From Oscillospiraceae bacterium (GTDB lineage: Bacteria; Bacillota; Clostridia; Oscillospirales; CAG-272), in contig SVRA01000009.1 of the NCBI GenBank assembly GCA_015065075.1, positions 1 to 34,263 on the forward strand: DNA of 34,263 bases, in the 5' to 3' direction. The notes beneath the pieces are model-generated. The model did not search any database. It was not told where the DNA came from and saw nothing but the letters and a program-made list of their open reading frames with translations. Positions 1 to 9,474 of this stretch are shown piece by piece. Position 1 is the stretch's first letter, and each line of letters starts with the position of its first letter. A program made the position numbers and the translations under genes.

Positions 1-88
1 GGGTCTCGGGCTCTCTCTGGGGGAGATTTGCCTTCATTGAAAATTCTGTTTTAGGTAGATTGAGTGAACTTGTGTAGTCCTTTGCCAT
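1..88 (-). CDS. ileS: Isoleucine--tRNA ligase, N-terminal fragment (truncated by window edge)
   Basis: Reverse complement of 1-88 reads MAKDYTSSLNLPKTEFSMKANLPQREPET, matching the typical IleRS N-terminus (LNLPKTxFxMxANLPQREPE). ATG at 88 is preceded by TTTTGGAGAACTATT (SD). Not in the supplied ORF list because it is truncated. Confidence 0.88.
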   Translation of the reverse strand, partial: MAKDYTSSLNLPKTEFSMKANLPQREPET

Positions 89-131
89 AATAGTTCTCCA
101 AAATTTAAATGTATATAGATTTTATTTGTAA

Positions 132-941
132 TCAAACGTATTTTCGGGCAGTCATACGAAGTCTGCCCTTTTTCGTCTCTCCATCGAAGGAGAGAACGTC
201 GTATTTTCCGTATCCGCGCACGCTTATAGTGCTCGGGATACTCAGTGAAAGGTCACATCTGTCCTCGGGCAGATAATTGACCTCGCAAAGTCCGCTTTTT
301 ATAGCCGTCTGCGCTTTTTCTCTCGAAAGATTTGTCAAAGCACCGATTATGCAGTCAAGCCGATTTGACGCTACGGTGTCAGAGATCGGTAAATATTCCC
401 TTTTGACCTCAAGCTCCGAGATGTTGGCATACTCACTTGCCGTGACTTTGTCCGAGGCAACTCGGTCGATGCTTGCAAGCAGAAAATCGAATATCTTATC
501 GGTGCAGAACAAAACTGCGCTGTGATCGTCCAAAACGGCAATATCTCCAAGTGAGGTGCGCTCTATCCCTAACGCCAAAAGCGATCCGAGATAATCTCTG
601 TGAGAAAGAGTGCGGTATCCGCTACCCTGTATCTTGACCGCTTTGATCGAGTTGGAAAGATCATCGGGAAAATAAGCTCTCGCCTTTTCCTCGGACTCTC
701 CGTCAATATCCGACAGAAAAGAAGGCAAAACAAAAAGTCGCATTCGTTCGGCTTCTTTATATCCGCCAAATAGAAAAAATCTGTCTTGCGCTCCAAGCTC
801 CTTCATACAAACGGCAACATACGCCGCCTCAGAAGGAGTCAGAAAATTTCCGCACACAAGCTCCCCGCGGTCTGCCGTTCTTAAATAATCTTCGGCTCTT
901 GACGCGAGAAGCTTTTGTGCATCTGTAATATTTAATTTCAT
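132..941 (-). CDS. ylmH: YlmH-family S4-domain RNA-binding protein
   Basis: C-terminal S4-like segment (SNRLDCIIGALTNLSREKAQTAIKSGLCEVNY...ISVRGYGKYDV); next to yggT and sepF as in Firmicutes ylm clusters. Confidence 0.9.
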   Translation of the reverse strand: MKLNITDAQKLLASRAEDYLRTADRGELVCGNFLTPSEAAYVAVCMKELGAQDRFFLFGGYKEAERMRLFVLPSFLSDIDGESEEKARAYFPDDLSNSIKAVKIQGSGYRTLSHRDYLGSLLALGIERTSLGDIAVLDDHSAVLFCTDKIFDFLLASIDRVASDKVTASEYANISELEVKREYLPISDTVASNRLDCIIGALTNLSREKAQTAIKSGLCEVNYLPEDRCDLSLSIPSTISVRGYGKYDVLSFDGETKKGRLRMTARKYV

Positions 942-944
942 AGC

Positions 945-1238
945 TTACAAGAACGAGTTCAAGATCATCTGCAAGAGAAAGATAGCAATATACGTAAACC
1001 CATACGACACGTCGACGGGGATCCCTTGAAACCAGTTCATTTTGTAAAACAATTTGCGCAACGGCATGATCGCCGGCTCCGTAAGAACGAAAAGAAAGTG
1101 AAAAAACTTTCCCTCGGGCTCAAATATCCAGCTCAGTATCGCTCTTATGGTCATCGCAAAAGAGATGACTTCAAGAAAAATAATAACGAAACTGACCAAA
1201 ACGTATAAAGGCTCAGGCAACAACGTATCTATCTCCAT
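945..1238 (-). CDS. YggT family membrane protein
   Basis: Short hydrophobic protein with AILSWIFEPEG...LTEPAIMPLRKLF motif; position between ylmH and sepF. Confidence 0.85.
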   Translation of the reverse strand: MEIDTLLPEPLYVLVSFVIIFLEVISFAMTIRAILSWIFEPEGKFFHFLFVLTEPAIMPLRKLFYKMNWFQGIPVDVSYGFTYIAIFLLQMILNSFL

Positions 1239-1291
1239 TCTCTTGAGGCTCTTGGCGTATTTTTACTCATTGGGGAACTCCCCCCCGAAGA

Positions 1292-1795
1292 TCACTCGTT
1301 TTCTTCGATCTCTTCGTCGAACTCTTCCTCAAGCTCGTCTATATCAATATCCTCTTCCGTACCGTAGGGCAAAAGAACCACGGTATCTCTGTCGATTCGG
1401 CTAAGCTCGCCGTCAAGCGCGTGAACTGCGCCCATTACGTAGTCGAACAAACGAAGGAAGTTTTCCTTGTTGAGCTCCTCTACGCAGATAACGACTACCT
1501 TGCCGTCTCTGTACGCTTCAACTATTGCGCGGCTATCCTGGCAGGTCTTGGGAGTAAAGGTCTTTTTGCGAAGAGGCTCCACTTCGGCTACTGCCTGTGC
1601 ATCCTCCTCCGACCAAGCTACTCTTACCTCGGAAATATCGCCGTCTTCCTCTACTCCAACGGTCTGATCCGCGTCAGACTCAACCTCGTCGGATTCCTCG
1701 TCGGGATCGGTCTTTCCGTAATACATGCTGTCGTAATCTTCGTCGTAATCGGTTGCGGGTTCATTTTTCTTTTTCATCCACCAAGGTTTTTCCAT
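1292..1795 (-). CDS. sepF: Cell division protein SepF
   Basis: DSRAIVEAYRDGKVVVICVEELNKENFLRLFDYVMGAVHALDGELSRIDRDTVVLLP is the SepF core; acidic linker and tail. Confidence 0.92.
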   Translation of the reverse strand: MEKPWWMKKKNEPATDYDEDYDSMYYGKTDPDEESDEVESDADQTVGVEEDGDISEVRVAWSEEDAQAVAEVEPLRKKTFTPKTCQDSRAIVEAYRDGKVVVICVEELNKENFLRLFDYVMGAVHALDGELSRIDRDTVVLLPYGTEEDIDIDELEEEFDEEIEENE

Positions 1796-1850
1796 AATTT
1801 TCCCTTTCTTTTTTAGGCATTAGCCGATGTATTTAGAATTTATTTTTCTC

Positions 1851-2567
1851 TTATTTAGCGAACATACTTCTGCCGACGCGGACCATCGTTGCGCCGCATT
1901 CTATCGCTTCCTCATAGCTTTCCGACATTCCCATCGAAATTATGGGCTTGCCACTGTGTCCGAGGGCGTTATTCCAAATATATTCTGCGACTTCTTTCGT
2001 TTTGCGGAAATACGGATAATAGTCCTCTTTATTTTCGCATCTGGGCGCCATAGTCATAAATCCGCAAAGCTTGATATTTTCAAATCTTGCAAGGCTCAAG
2101 CAAAAGCTCTCGGCATCCTCGTACGCTATTCCGCCCTTGCTTTCCTCGCTACCAGAATTTATCTCGACAAGCACGTTTGCCACTATGCCGTGCTTCTTTG
2201 CTTGCTTGTCTATCTCGGACGCGAGTTTTTCGGAGTCAAGCGAGTGTATCATATACACTTTATCGATTATATACTTGACCTTATTGGTCTGGAGTGAGCC
2301 GATAAAGTGAACTCTCAAATTCTCTCTATCCAACTTATCCCAGCGCTCAAGCAGCTGCTGAACACGGTTTTCACCGACGTCGTTGATATCGAGCGATTTA
2401 TGTATATAATTTATTTCCTCGACAGTAGCGCTCTTGACTGCCGACATAAGAACGACCTCGTTCTCTTGTCTTTCGGCTCTTTTTGCTGCTGCCGATATTT
2501 TATCTTTTATTTTCTCAACGTTTTCGTCGAGATATGAATAGTTAACTGCCAAATCCATTTTAATCAA
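1851..2567 (-). CDS. YggS family pyridoxal phosphate homeostasis protein
   Basis: VGENRVQQLLERWD...VHFIGSLQTNKVKYI...MGMSESYEEAIECGATMVRVGRSMF is characteristic of YggS/YlmE. Confidence 0.93.
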   Translation of the reverse strand: MIKMDLAVNYSYLDENVEKIKDKISAAAKRAERQENEVVLMSAVKSATVEEINYIHKSLDINDVGENRVQQLLERWDKLDRENLRVHFIGSLQTNKVKYIIDKVYMIHSLDSEKLASEIDKQAKKHGIVANVLVEINSGSEESKGGIAYEDAESFCLSLARFENIKLCGFMTMAPRCENKEDYYPYFRKTKEVAEYIWNNALGHSGKPIISMGMSESYEEAIECGATMVRVGRSMFAK

Positions 2568-3840
2568 TCAACTTTCCGTCATACAGGTCGTTTCCTGACG
2601 TGATTATCAGGTCGTTTATATTCAAATACGGGGTGCTGCTGATACTTCCCTCTGATTGTGCGTCCTCATAAGTGGCAACGACGTAATATCCGTGTCCCTC
2701 GCCTATGACCATTACTCTTCTGAAATTGACCACGTTTCCAACGAGAATATAAACTCCTCTTTCTCCGTTTACCGCAGTTAACGCGTCCGACGGAACTTTA
2801 TATCCAGAAACCGTTCCCATCTTGATCTTTACGCTCTGATCGCGGTCAAAGTTGCCTGCCGCGGACAGATCCCTGCTTGAAAAAAGCAGATAACCGTCAC
2901 CGTGTTCATCTATGCATATATTCTCAAGAGTCATCGGTATGGTCTTATTGCCCTCTCCTGCAAAGGTGATCTCGTAGTTGAAGCCAAGCGAGAACAACAA
3001 GCAGGTCGCTTCGTCAGCAGGCAGGGCGATATACCAATTTGTGCTATGTACCGATCTGCCTATTACATCTGCACCGTGTTTTTCGGCTTTGTTTTTCACA
3101 AGATCTTCAAGTCCTTCGGGAGTCAAGCCCTCCAACGCTGCCGTGTTGAAAACGTTTTCATATCCGTCGGTATCGCGGAAGAAATAAAATCCTTCTTCGC
3201 TGACGAGAGGCTCGCCCGAAGCTCCGATGTCGTCGAGCAGATCCTGCTTTTCTTTTTTCAGCGACGACGTTATGCTTTCGGCAACACCGTCCCTGCCCGT
3301 TATTACGGAATAATTAACAAGCGCTCCGAGCACAAGCTCGCCGTGACTGTCTGCCGATATGAAATCTCCTTTAAGAACAGAATCCACGTAAGAATAATAC
3401 GACGTTGACAAGGTCTGATTGACGTGAGCCATTCCCGATACAGCGCCACTCACCGACGCACCCGTGTTCAATCTTTCGATGCGTCCCGAAAGGTCGTTGA
3501 TCTTTGATTGGGTCTCGGATATCTTATCTCGGGACTGTCCTTCCATAGAGTAAAACGCAGCGTAAATCTGATGTACTCCGACTCGCTCTCCGTCTTCTAC
3601 AAAATAGTCACACACGCCATCGACAGCCATTGATATGACCGACTCGTTTCTGAAAACGTAACCATCCAAATACACAAATTCCGTATCCGTGACCTTTTGC
3701 GCGCGCTGGGTCGACACAGAGGAAGAAAAATTCTGTGCAAACTGCACTGCTAAATACGTAAACAAAGCGAAAATGACCAAAAGGATCACAACGTTTACAA
3801 CGGATTGCTTATATACCCTTGCTCCTTTTGCCTTTCTCAC
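2560..3840 (-). CDS. HlyD-like/membrane-anchored protein encoded in the sepF cluster
   Basis: N-terminal TM helix followed by a coiled-coil and periplasmic-adaptor-like beta region; overlaps the yggS start. Confidence 0.6.
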   Translation of the reverse strand: MRKAKGARVYKQSVVNVVILLVIFALFTYLAVQFAQNFSSSVSTQRAQKVTDTEFVYLDGYVFRNESVISMAVDGVCDYFVEDGERVGVHQIYAAFYSMEGQSRDKISETQSKINDLSGRIERLNTGASVSGAVSGMAHVNQTLSTSYYSYVDSVLKGDFISADSHGELVLGALVNYSVITGRDGVAESITSSLKKEKQDLLDDIGASGEPLVSEEGFYFFRDTDGYENVFNTAALEGLTPEGLEDLVKNKAEKHGADVIGRSVHSTNWYIALPADEATCLLFSLGFNYEITFAGEGNKTIPMTLENICIDEHGDGYLLFSSRDLSAAGNFDRDQSVKIKMGTVSGYKVPSDALTAVNGERGVYILVGNVVNFRRVMVIGEGHGYYVVATYEDAQSEGSISSTPYLNINDLIITSGNDLYDGKLID

Positions 3841-3910
3841 TTTTCTTTTCCCTCTTTACATTGCCGCATTTTTGAACATATATATTGATTATAACATAAA
3901 ACTATCTTTA

Positions 3911-4867
3911 TTAAAAGAGTTTTATCGAAATATTTACAATATCTTCAAATGTTTTTAAACTATTTCCGTCGTCGACGTAGACCTTGTGCGCGTAGTCCTT
4001 GCCCGAAAACCAGGTGGTCTGTCTTTTCGCGTAGCGACGGGTCGCTTTTTTGAGCTCCTCGACACAATTTTCAAGGCTGTCCTCGCCGCGCAGATATGGG
4101 AGCAATTCCTTATATCCGATTGCCTGCGCGGCGGTCTGCGATCGCTCGAAAACGCCCTCGTCCATAAGCAGTTTCGTTTCGTCGAGCAATCCATGCTCGA
4201 TCATAAGATCGACTCTGCGCTCTATCCTATCGTAAAGCAGGTCGCGGTTTTGGAATGCGAGAGTTATTACCTTGTGGTCGTATTTATCGACTATTTCGGA
4301 GTTTTTCTTATCAATCTCACTCTTTTTCTGACCTGTTACAAGGCAGATCTCAACGGCGCGCATAACTCTTTTGACGTTGTTTTTATGTATCGTTGCCGCG
4401 GCTTCGGGGTCAAGCTCTACAAGTCGCTCATAGAGCGCGTCGGCACCGTTTTCGTCGACAAATCGTTTTAATTCGTCACGAAGGTTATCGTCGCAAGCCG
4501 CGCCGTCGTCGTTGCCTCCGCGCAAAAATCTGTCAAGGTAAAGTCCCGTGCCGCCGCAAAAGATCGGCAGCTTTCCGCGAGAAACTATGTCCTCAACCGC
4601 CCTCTCTGCGTCCTTAACGTAATCCGAGCAGGAATAGGGGGCGTCGGGCGGCAATACGTCGATGAGGTGATGAGGCACCTCAGCAAGCTCGTCCTTTGTG
4701 GGCTTTGCCGTGCCGATATCCATTGTGCGATATATCTGCATAGAGTCGCAGGATATTATCTCTCCGCCCAGGCGCTTGGCGAGTTCTATTGCAAGCGCGG
4801 TCTTGCCCGATGCGGTAGGTCCCGTGACCGCAATTATCTTAATTTTCTGTTCGTTCAAAGCGGACAT
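3911..4867 (-). CDS. miaA: tRNA dimethylallyltransferase MiaA
   Basis: VTGPTASGKTALAIELAKRLGGEIISCDSMQIYRTMDIGTAKPT; FCGGTGLYLDRFL; QAIGYKELLPYL. Confidence 0.97.
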   Translation of the reverse strand: MSALNEQKIKIIAVTGPTASGKTALAIELAKRLGGEIISCDSMQIYRTMDIGTAKPTKDELAEVPHHLIDVLPPDAPYSCSDYVKDAERAVEDIVSRGKLPIFCGGTGLYLDRFLRGGNDDGAACDDNLRDELKRFVDENGADALYERLVELDPEAAATIHKNNVKRVMRAVEICLVTGQKKSEIDKKNSEIVDKYDHKVITLAFQNRDLLYDRIERRVDLMIEHGLLDETKLLMDEGVFERSQTAAQAIGYKELLPYLRGEDSLENCVEELKKATRRYAKRQTTWFSGKDYAHKVYVDDGNSLKTFEDIVNISIKLF

Positions 4868-5682
4868 ACCTGCGTTCCATCCATATCAATATAATTCTTT
4901 TTTACACCGAGCTCTTCCATCCATTCGCGAACCTCTACGGTTTTGAAAACGTGGGTATTGAAGCCTTTACCTGCGTCGTTTTCCCAAAGCCATTTCGGTG
5001 TACACCAAAGACAGATCTCGGGTCTGACAGCCTCATAAAATTCCTTCGAAACACCCTGCTGACCGTGGTGCGCCATTTGGCAAATATCGCAGTCAAGCAT
5101 ATTCGTGCCTGCATATTTCGTGAGTATCTTATTGCCTGCCTCCGCGCCGCAGTCGCCAAGAAAGAGCGCGGTCTTCCCCCCAAGCGTCATTTTGAAGACG
5201 GTTGACGAGTTATTTGTCACGTTTGACGTGATCTCGGGATCGGTGGTGTAAAGTATCTCAAATTTTGCTTCTCCGATCTCGTACGTGTCACCGCCTGAGA
5301 CAATACAGGTTTTATCGGCAAACAGTGGCAGGAGGCTATAAAACTCCTCTGCAGTCTTTGCCGCGTTGCGATCGTGTCCTCTCAGCAGAAACTGCACCGA
5401 GGGGAAATTATAATAAACCTTACCTATCTCGATCTCATCGCTCATATTTTGTACGACCTCGAAGAATGCACCGACGTGGTCCTTGTGCGAATGGGTGAGA
5501 AACCAAGCGTCAATGCGCGGCTTTATCTCTCCCGTCAGCTTTTTGAGATAGTCGACGAAATATCTCGCGTCCTCTCGGTGACCACCGTCTATCGCGATGA
5601 TCTTGCCGCTCTCGGTCGTTATGATGAAGCTCTCCATCTGTATTGGAGTTTGGGAGTGCAGAAGGTGGATTGAGTTGTTCAT
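4855..5682 (-). CDS. MBL-fold metallohydrolase (ComEC-C/Rec2-like)
   Basis: THSHKDHVGAF (HxHxDH), FLGDCG, AHHGQQG motifs. Confidence 0.85.
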   Translation of the reverse strand: MNNSIHLLHSQTPIQMESFIITTESGKIIAIDGGHREDARYFVDYLKKLTGEIKPRIDAWFLTHSHKDHVGAFFEVVQNMSDEIEIGKVYYNFPSVQFLLRGHDRNAAKTAEEFYSLLPLFADKTCIVSGGDTYEIGEAKFEILYTTDPEITSNVTNNSSTVFKMTLGGKTALFLGDCGAEAGNKILTKYAGTNMLDCDICQMAHHGQQGVSKEFYEAVRPEICLWCTPKWLWENDAGKGFNTHVFKTVEVREWMEELGVKKNYIDMDGTQVCPL

Positions 5683-5702
5683 AACAAACCTCTTTTTTGC
5701 GT

Positions 5703-6341
5703 TTACTTTAATTTCGTCGCGGTGATCGTTTTGATTCCCAAAGCTATGAACGAGGCTTCGACCTTATCGGCTGTATCAAACTCTAACATATCTTTCAGGA
5801 TCAAGCTACCCGATGCCGTGACTGCCCCATCCTCGTGAGGAATGAAAGAGATAAGCATCGAATATCCCGATTCAAAAACATACAAGAGATATTGATTTTC
5901 CTTGATGCTTTTGTCCACATAACATTTGCTTGCGTTAAATAGCGAAGAGATCACAAGCTCCTCGGTGCCTGCTTTGGAATTGATATGAGAGGCAAGCGAA
6001 GAACCCAATCCCCGAACGAATCTATCTTTCAAAGACTTTGGGAGCTTATCAATATCCCCGCGATTTGCTCCCATTATTTCAATCAGCTCATCTTGAGAAA
6101 CCTTGAGATCGTATATAGCAGTTACCTTTGAAAAGTCCATCGCTTTAATTTCAGCTAATATCTCATCGTATAAACTGACGTTGCCAAGCATGATATTGAT
6201 ATACTCATCGCTTTTCACCATTTCTGAAACGAGTTCGACGATCTCATCGCCTCTGTCGAGCGCGGATTTTGAAGAACCGTCGCAAGAGACCATTGATATG
6301 CAAAGGATCAAAGCCGTCAGGATCAATATAAACTTTTTCAT
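5703..6341 (-). CDS. Putative lipoprotein of unknown function
   Basis: MKKFILILTALILCISMVSCDGSS signal peptide with lipobox cysteine. Confidence 0.7.
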   Translation of the reverse strand: MKKFILILTALILCISMVSCDGSSKSALDRGDEIVELVSEMVKSDEYINIMLGNVSLYDEILAEIKAMDFSKVTAIYDLKVSQDELIEIMGANRGDIDKLPKSLKDRFVRGLGSSLASHINSKAGTEELVISSLFNASKCYVDKSIKENQYLLYVFESGYSMLISFIPHEDGAVTASGSLILKDMLEFDTADKVEASFIALGIKTITATKLK

Positions 6342-6380
6342 AAACTTACCCTCCGATTTTTGTGTGTAGGTCTACGCCGT

Positions 6381-7469
6381 TTATTGAATAAACATGGCGT
6401 CGCCGAACGAGAAAAATCTGTATTTCTCATCAACTGCGGTCTTGTACGCCTCCATAATGTGCTCTCTGTCGTAGAGGGCTGAAACGAGCATTATAAGAGT
6501 GCTCTGCGGCAGATGAAAATTTGTAATGAGCGCATCAACCGCCTTGAACTTATATCCCGGGTAGATGAAAATGCCCGTGTCGGCATTCATCGGGTGAACA
6601 ATGCCCTGCTCGTCCGAGGCGCTTTCAAGCGTGCGGCAGGACGTCGTGCCGACACAAATGACCCTTCCGCCCGCGGCACGACGGGAATTTATAATGTCCG
6701 CGCTCTCCTTTGAGACCGAGAAAAACTCGGTGTGCATCACGTGCTCGTCAAGTCTGTCCGCCTTTACGGGACGGAACGTGCCAAGTCCGACGTGGAGCAT
6801 TACGGGAGCTATTGCAACACCCTTTTCTTTAAGCTTCGCAAGCAATTCCTCGGTAAAATGCAAGCCTGCCGTAGGCGCTGCCGCCGAGCCGTTTTCTCTG
6901 GCGTAGACGGTCTGATAGCGGCTTTTATCCTGAAGCTGCTCGGTTATGTAGGGTGGCAGGGGCATAAGTCCTATCTCGTGGAGCACGTTGTATATGTTTT
7001 CGTATTTTTCCTTGTCGTAGTCAAATTTGATGAGGCGGTTGCCCTCCTCGGTTATCTCCTTGACCTCGCCTACAAGAGCGCCGTTGCCAAAGACCTGCCT
7101 CATTCCTACCCTTGCGCGCTTGCCCGGCTTGACAAGGCATTCCCAGGTGTCAAGCTCGCCCTGACGGAGCAAAAGCAGCTCGGTGAGCGCTTCCTCTCTT
7201 CCCTCGACATGACCGTAGATTCGTGCGGGGATGACCTTGGAATCGTTGACGACGAGCACGTCGCCCGGATTTATGTAATCGAGGATGTCGTAAAAGTGCT
7301 TATGTTCTATGGTGTTTTCTGCTCTGTCAAGCACCATAAGGCGACTGTGGTCGCGCTTCTCCGCAGGGTGCTGCGCGATCAGCTCCTCGGGCAGATAGTA
7401 GTCAAAATCCGCCGTGAGCAGATCGGTGGGCTTTTTTTCGTTTATAATTACCTTTTTTTCTTCGTTCAT
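6381..7469 (-). CDS. queA: S-adenosylmethionine:tRNA ribosyltransferase-isomerase QueA
   Basis: [28 protein letters not shown]...[14 protein letters not shown]...[32 protein letters not shown] at 7469 with GGAGAAAA SD is preferred over the ORF-track start at 7637. Confidence 0.97.
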   Translation of the reverse strand: MNEEKKVIINEKKPTDLLTADFDYYLPEELIAQHPAEKRDHSRLMVLDRAENTIEHKHFYDILDYINPGDVLVVNDSKVIPARIYGHVEGREEALTELLLLRQGELDTWECLVKPGKRARVGMRQVFGNGALVGEVKEITEEGNRLIKFDYDKEKYENIYNVLHEIGLMPLPPYITEQLQDKSRYQTVYARENGSAAAPTAGLHFTEELLAKLKEKGVAIAPVMLHVGLGTFRPVKADRLDEHVMHTEFFSVSKESADIINSRRAAGGRVICVGTTSCRTLESASDEQGIVHPMNADTGIFIYPGYKFKAVDALITNFHLPQSTLIMLVSALYDREHIMEAYKTAVDEKYRFFSFGDAMFIQ

Positions 7470-7614
7470 TTTTTCTCCAAGACAGCCATTCCGTGACGAA
7501 ATCGCCTCGGGTGGCATACACTTTAATATATAATTATTCATTATGATTATACCACAGACACACCTTATTTGCAATACAAAAACACACATTTTTAGCTTTA
7601 AAGGGGGATATTTT

Positions 7615-8508
7615 ATGAGCAAAAATAAAAAAAGCATATTTGCGGGTGTTGCGACCGCGCTTGTGACTCCAATATTGAACGGAGAGGTTGACTACATAAG
7701 TCTGGGCAAGCTTATCGAATTTCAAATAAATAGCGGCATTGACGCTTTGGTTATATGCGGCACGACGGGAGAAAGCTGTACTCTTTCAGACGATGAACAT
7801 AAGGCGATTTTGCAATTTGCGCTCGAAAAGGCCGACGGCAGAGTGCCAATGATAGCGGGCACGGGGTCTAACGATACTATGCACGCAGTTCAAATGTCGC
7901 GCTTTGCCTCGGAGCTCGGCTACGACGCCTTGCTCGTCGTTACGCCATATTACAACAAAGCGACCGAACGAGGTCTTATCCAAAGCTATCTGAAGATCAC
8001 CGATGCGGCGCGCTGTCCTATCATTCTCTACAACGTGCCGACGCGAACCTGCTGTAATATAACGATGCCCGTGTACCACGAGCTTGCAAAGCACGAAAAT
8101 ATCGTTGCGGTCAAGGAGGCGTCGGGAAACATCTCGGCAGTTGCAGAGCTTATTTCGGAGTATGGAGACGATCTTGACGTGTATTCGGGGAACGACGACC
8201 AGACACTGCCTCTGCTTGCGCTTGGCGGCAAGGGTGTGATATCTGTCGTTTCAAATATCATTCCTCGCGAAATGACCGATCTTTGCAACAAATGGTTTGA
8301 CGGCGACACAAAGAAATGCCGCCGTCTGCACGAAAAATATCTTAAGCTGATGAAAATGATGTTTTGCGAGGTCAACCCGATACCTGTCAAAACCGCTTTG
8401 TCGCTCATGGGGCTTTGCTCTGCCGAAATGCGACTTCCTATGTGCGAGACCGGGGAGAAAAACCGCGCCAAGCTCAAAGAGACGCTTTTAGGGTATGGAC
8501 TTATATGA
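7615..8508 (+). CDS. dapA: 4-hydroxy-tetrahydrodipicolinate synthase
   Basis: [50 protein letters not shown] motifs. ATG at 7615 follows AAAGGGGGATATTTT (SD). Confidence 0.96.
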   Translation: MSKNKKSIFAGVATALVTPILNGEVDYISLGKLIEFQINSGIDALVICGTTGESCTLSDDEHKAILQFALEKADGRVPMIAGTGSNDTMHAVQMSRFASELGYDALLVVTPYYNKATERGLIQSYLKITDAARCPIILYNVPTRTCCNITMPVYHELAKHENIVAVKEASGNISAVAELISEYGDDLDVYSGNDDQTLPLLALGGKGVISVVSNIIPREMTDLCNKWFDGDTKKCRRLHEKYLKLMKMMFCEVNPIPVKTALSLMGLCSAEMRLPMCETGEKNRAKLKETLLGYGLI

Positions 8509-8589
8509 TTTTGCTTTTTTGCGAACAGTATCCATTATCTTGCGCGCAGGATCGGTCATAGGATTTTTAAAGTTTTTACACATTTTTCG

Positions 8590-8662
8590 AGGGTTTTTGG
8601 AAGATGGGGAGGTGCAGGAGGGGGAAGAGACCTTTTTGGGAAAAAGGTCTCTTCCCCCTCCT
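8590..8662. repeat. Composite palindromic intergenic element (copy A)
   Basis: AGGAGGGGGAAGAGACCTTTTT-ggg-AAAAAGGTCTCTTCCCCCTCCT (22-bp perfect stem), preceded by GGGTTTTTGGA and GGTGCAGGA modules shared with copy B. Confidence 0.75.
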
Positions 8663-8677
8663 ACTTGTCCCAAACAA

Positions 8678-9436
8678 TCACTTCTTCTGCTGCTTGCACC
8701 AGATGCTCATAACGAGCTTATGCGGCAGGAGCTTTGTCAATAGCACCTGTCCTCTGATCTGCGCGCCGCAGACCGAGACGTCCTTACCGCGATTCATATC
8801 GCGGACTGCGCGGTTGACGACCTCCTCGGACGTGAAGAACTTATTGTAATATTTTATGGTATCGTCGCTCACGGCGCGGTCGAAGAAATCGGTCTTGACC
8901 CAGCCCGGACAAACCGAGATCATCTTGATCTTACGGCTCTTGAGCTCCTTATTGAGCGCGCGGGAAAGCGACAGAACGAACGCCTTGGTCGCGCCATAGG
9001 TCGCGATATAGGGCACGGGCTGGAAGGACGACAGTGAGCCGAGCTGATATACCTTACTGCCCTCGGGCATATAGGGCAGAGTGAGATAGGTCACCGCCAT
9101 AAGAGCCTTACAGTTGAGGTCGATCATATTCATTTGCTCGGCAAGAGGAATGTCCTCGAAGCTGCCGAATTTGCCAAAGCCTGCCGCGTTGACGAGAGAG
9201 ACGACCTGTGCGTCCGCTTCCTTCAGCAACTCACCGTACTTTTCGATGCTCTCGTTTACCGAGAGGTCGAGCTCAATGGGGCGGATCGTTTTCTCTGTCT
9301 CGCTTTTCAGCTCCTCGAGCTTGTCCTTTCTTCTTGCTATCACCCAAATTTCGTCACAGTCCTCGATCTTGTCGATCATTCTGACGAAGTCTCTTCCCAT
9401 ACCCGAGGATGCGCCTGTAATTACTGAAATTCTCAT
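8678..9436 (-). CDS. SDR family NAD(P)-dependent oxidoreductase
   Basis: ITGASSGMGRDF (TGxxxGxG), VNAAGFG, YGATKAF (YxxxK). Start at 9436 with GGAG SD. Confidence 0.92.
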   Translation of the reverse strand: MRISVITGASSGMGRDFVRMIDKIEDCDEIWVIARRKDKLEELKSETEKTIRPIELDLSVNESIEKYGELLKEADAQVVSLVNAAGFGKFGSFEDIPLAEQMNMIDLNCKALMAVTYLTLPYMPEGSKVYQLGSLSSFQPVPYIATYGATKAFVLSLSRALNKELKSRKIKMISVCPGWVKTDFFDRAVSDDTIKYYNKFFTSEEVVNRAVRDMNRGKDVSVCGAQIRGQVLLTKLLPHKLVMSIWCKQQKK

Positions 9437-9474
9437 AAAAATCTCCATTCCGCCGCCTGCGCGGCACAAATTTA

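Noticed and set aside
7485-7520. ACGGAATGGC motif upstream of queA as a third hairpin-SD element or a preQ1 riboswitch
   Set aside because: Only a short partial match to the hairpin module, a different distance to the SD, and no preQ1-aptamer-like sequence recognised.
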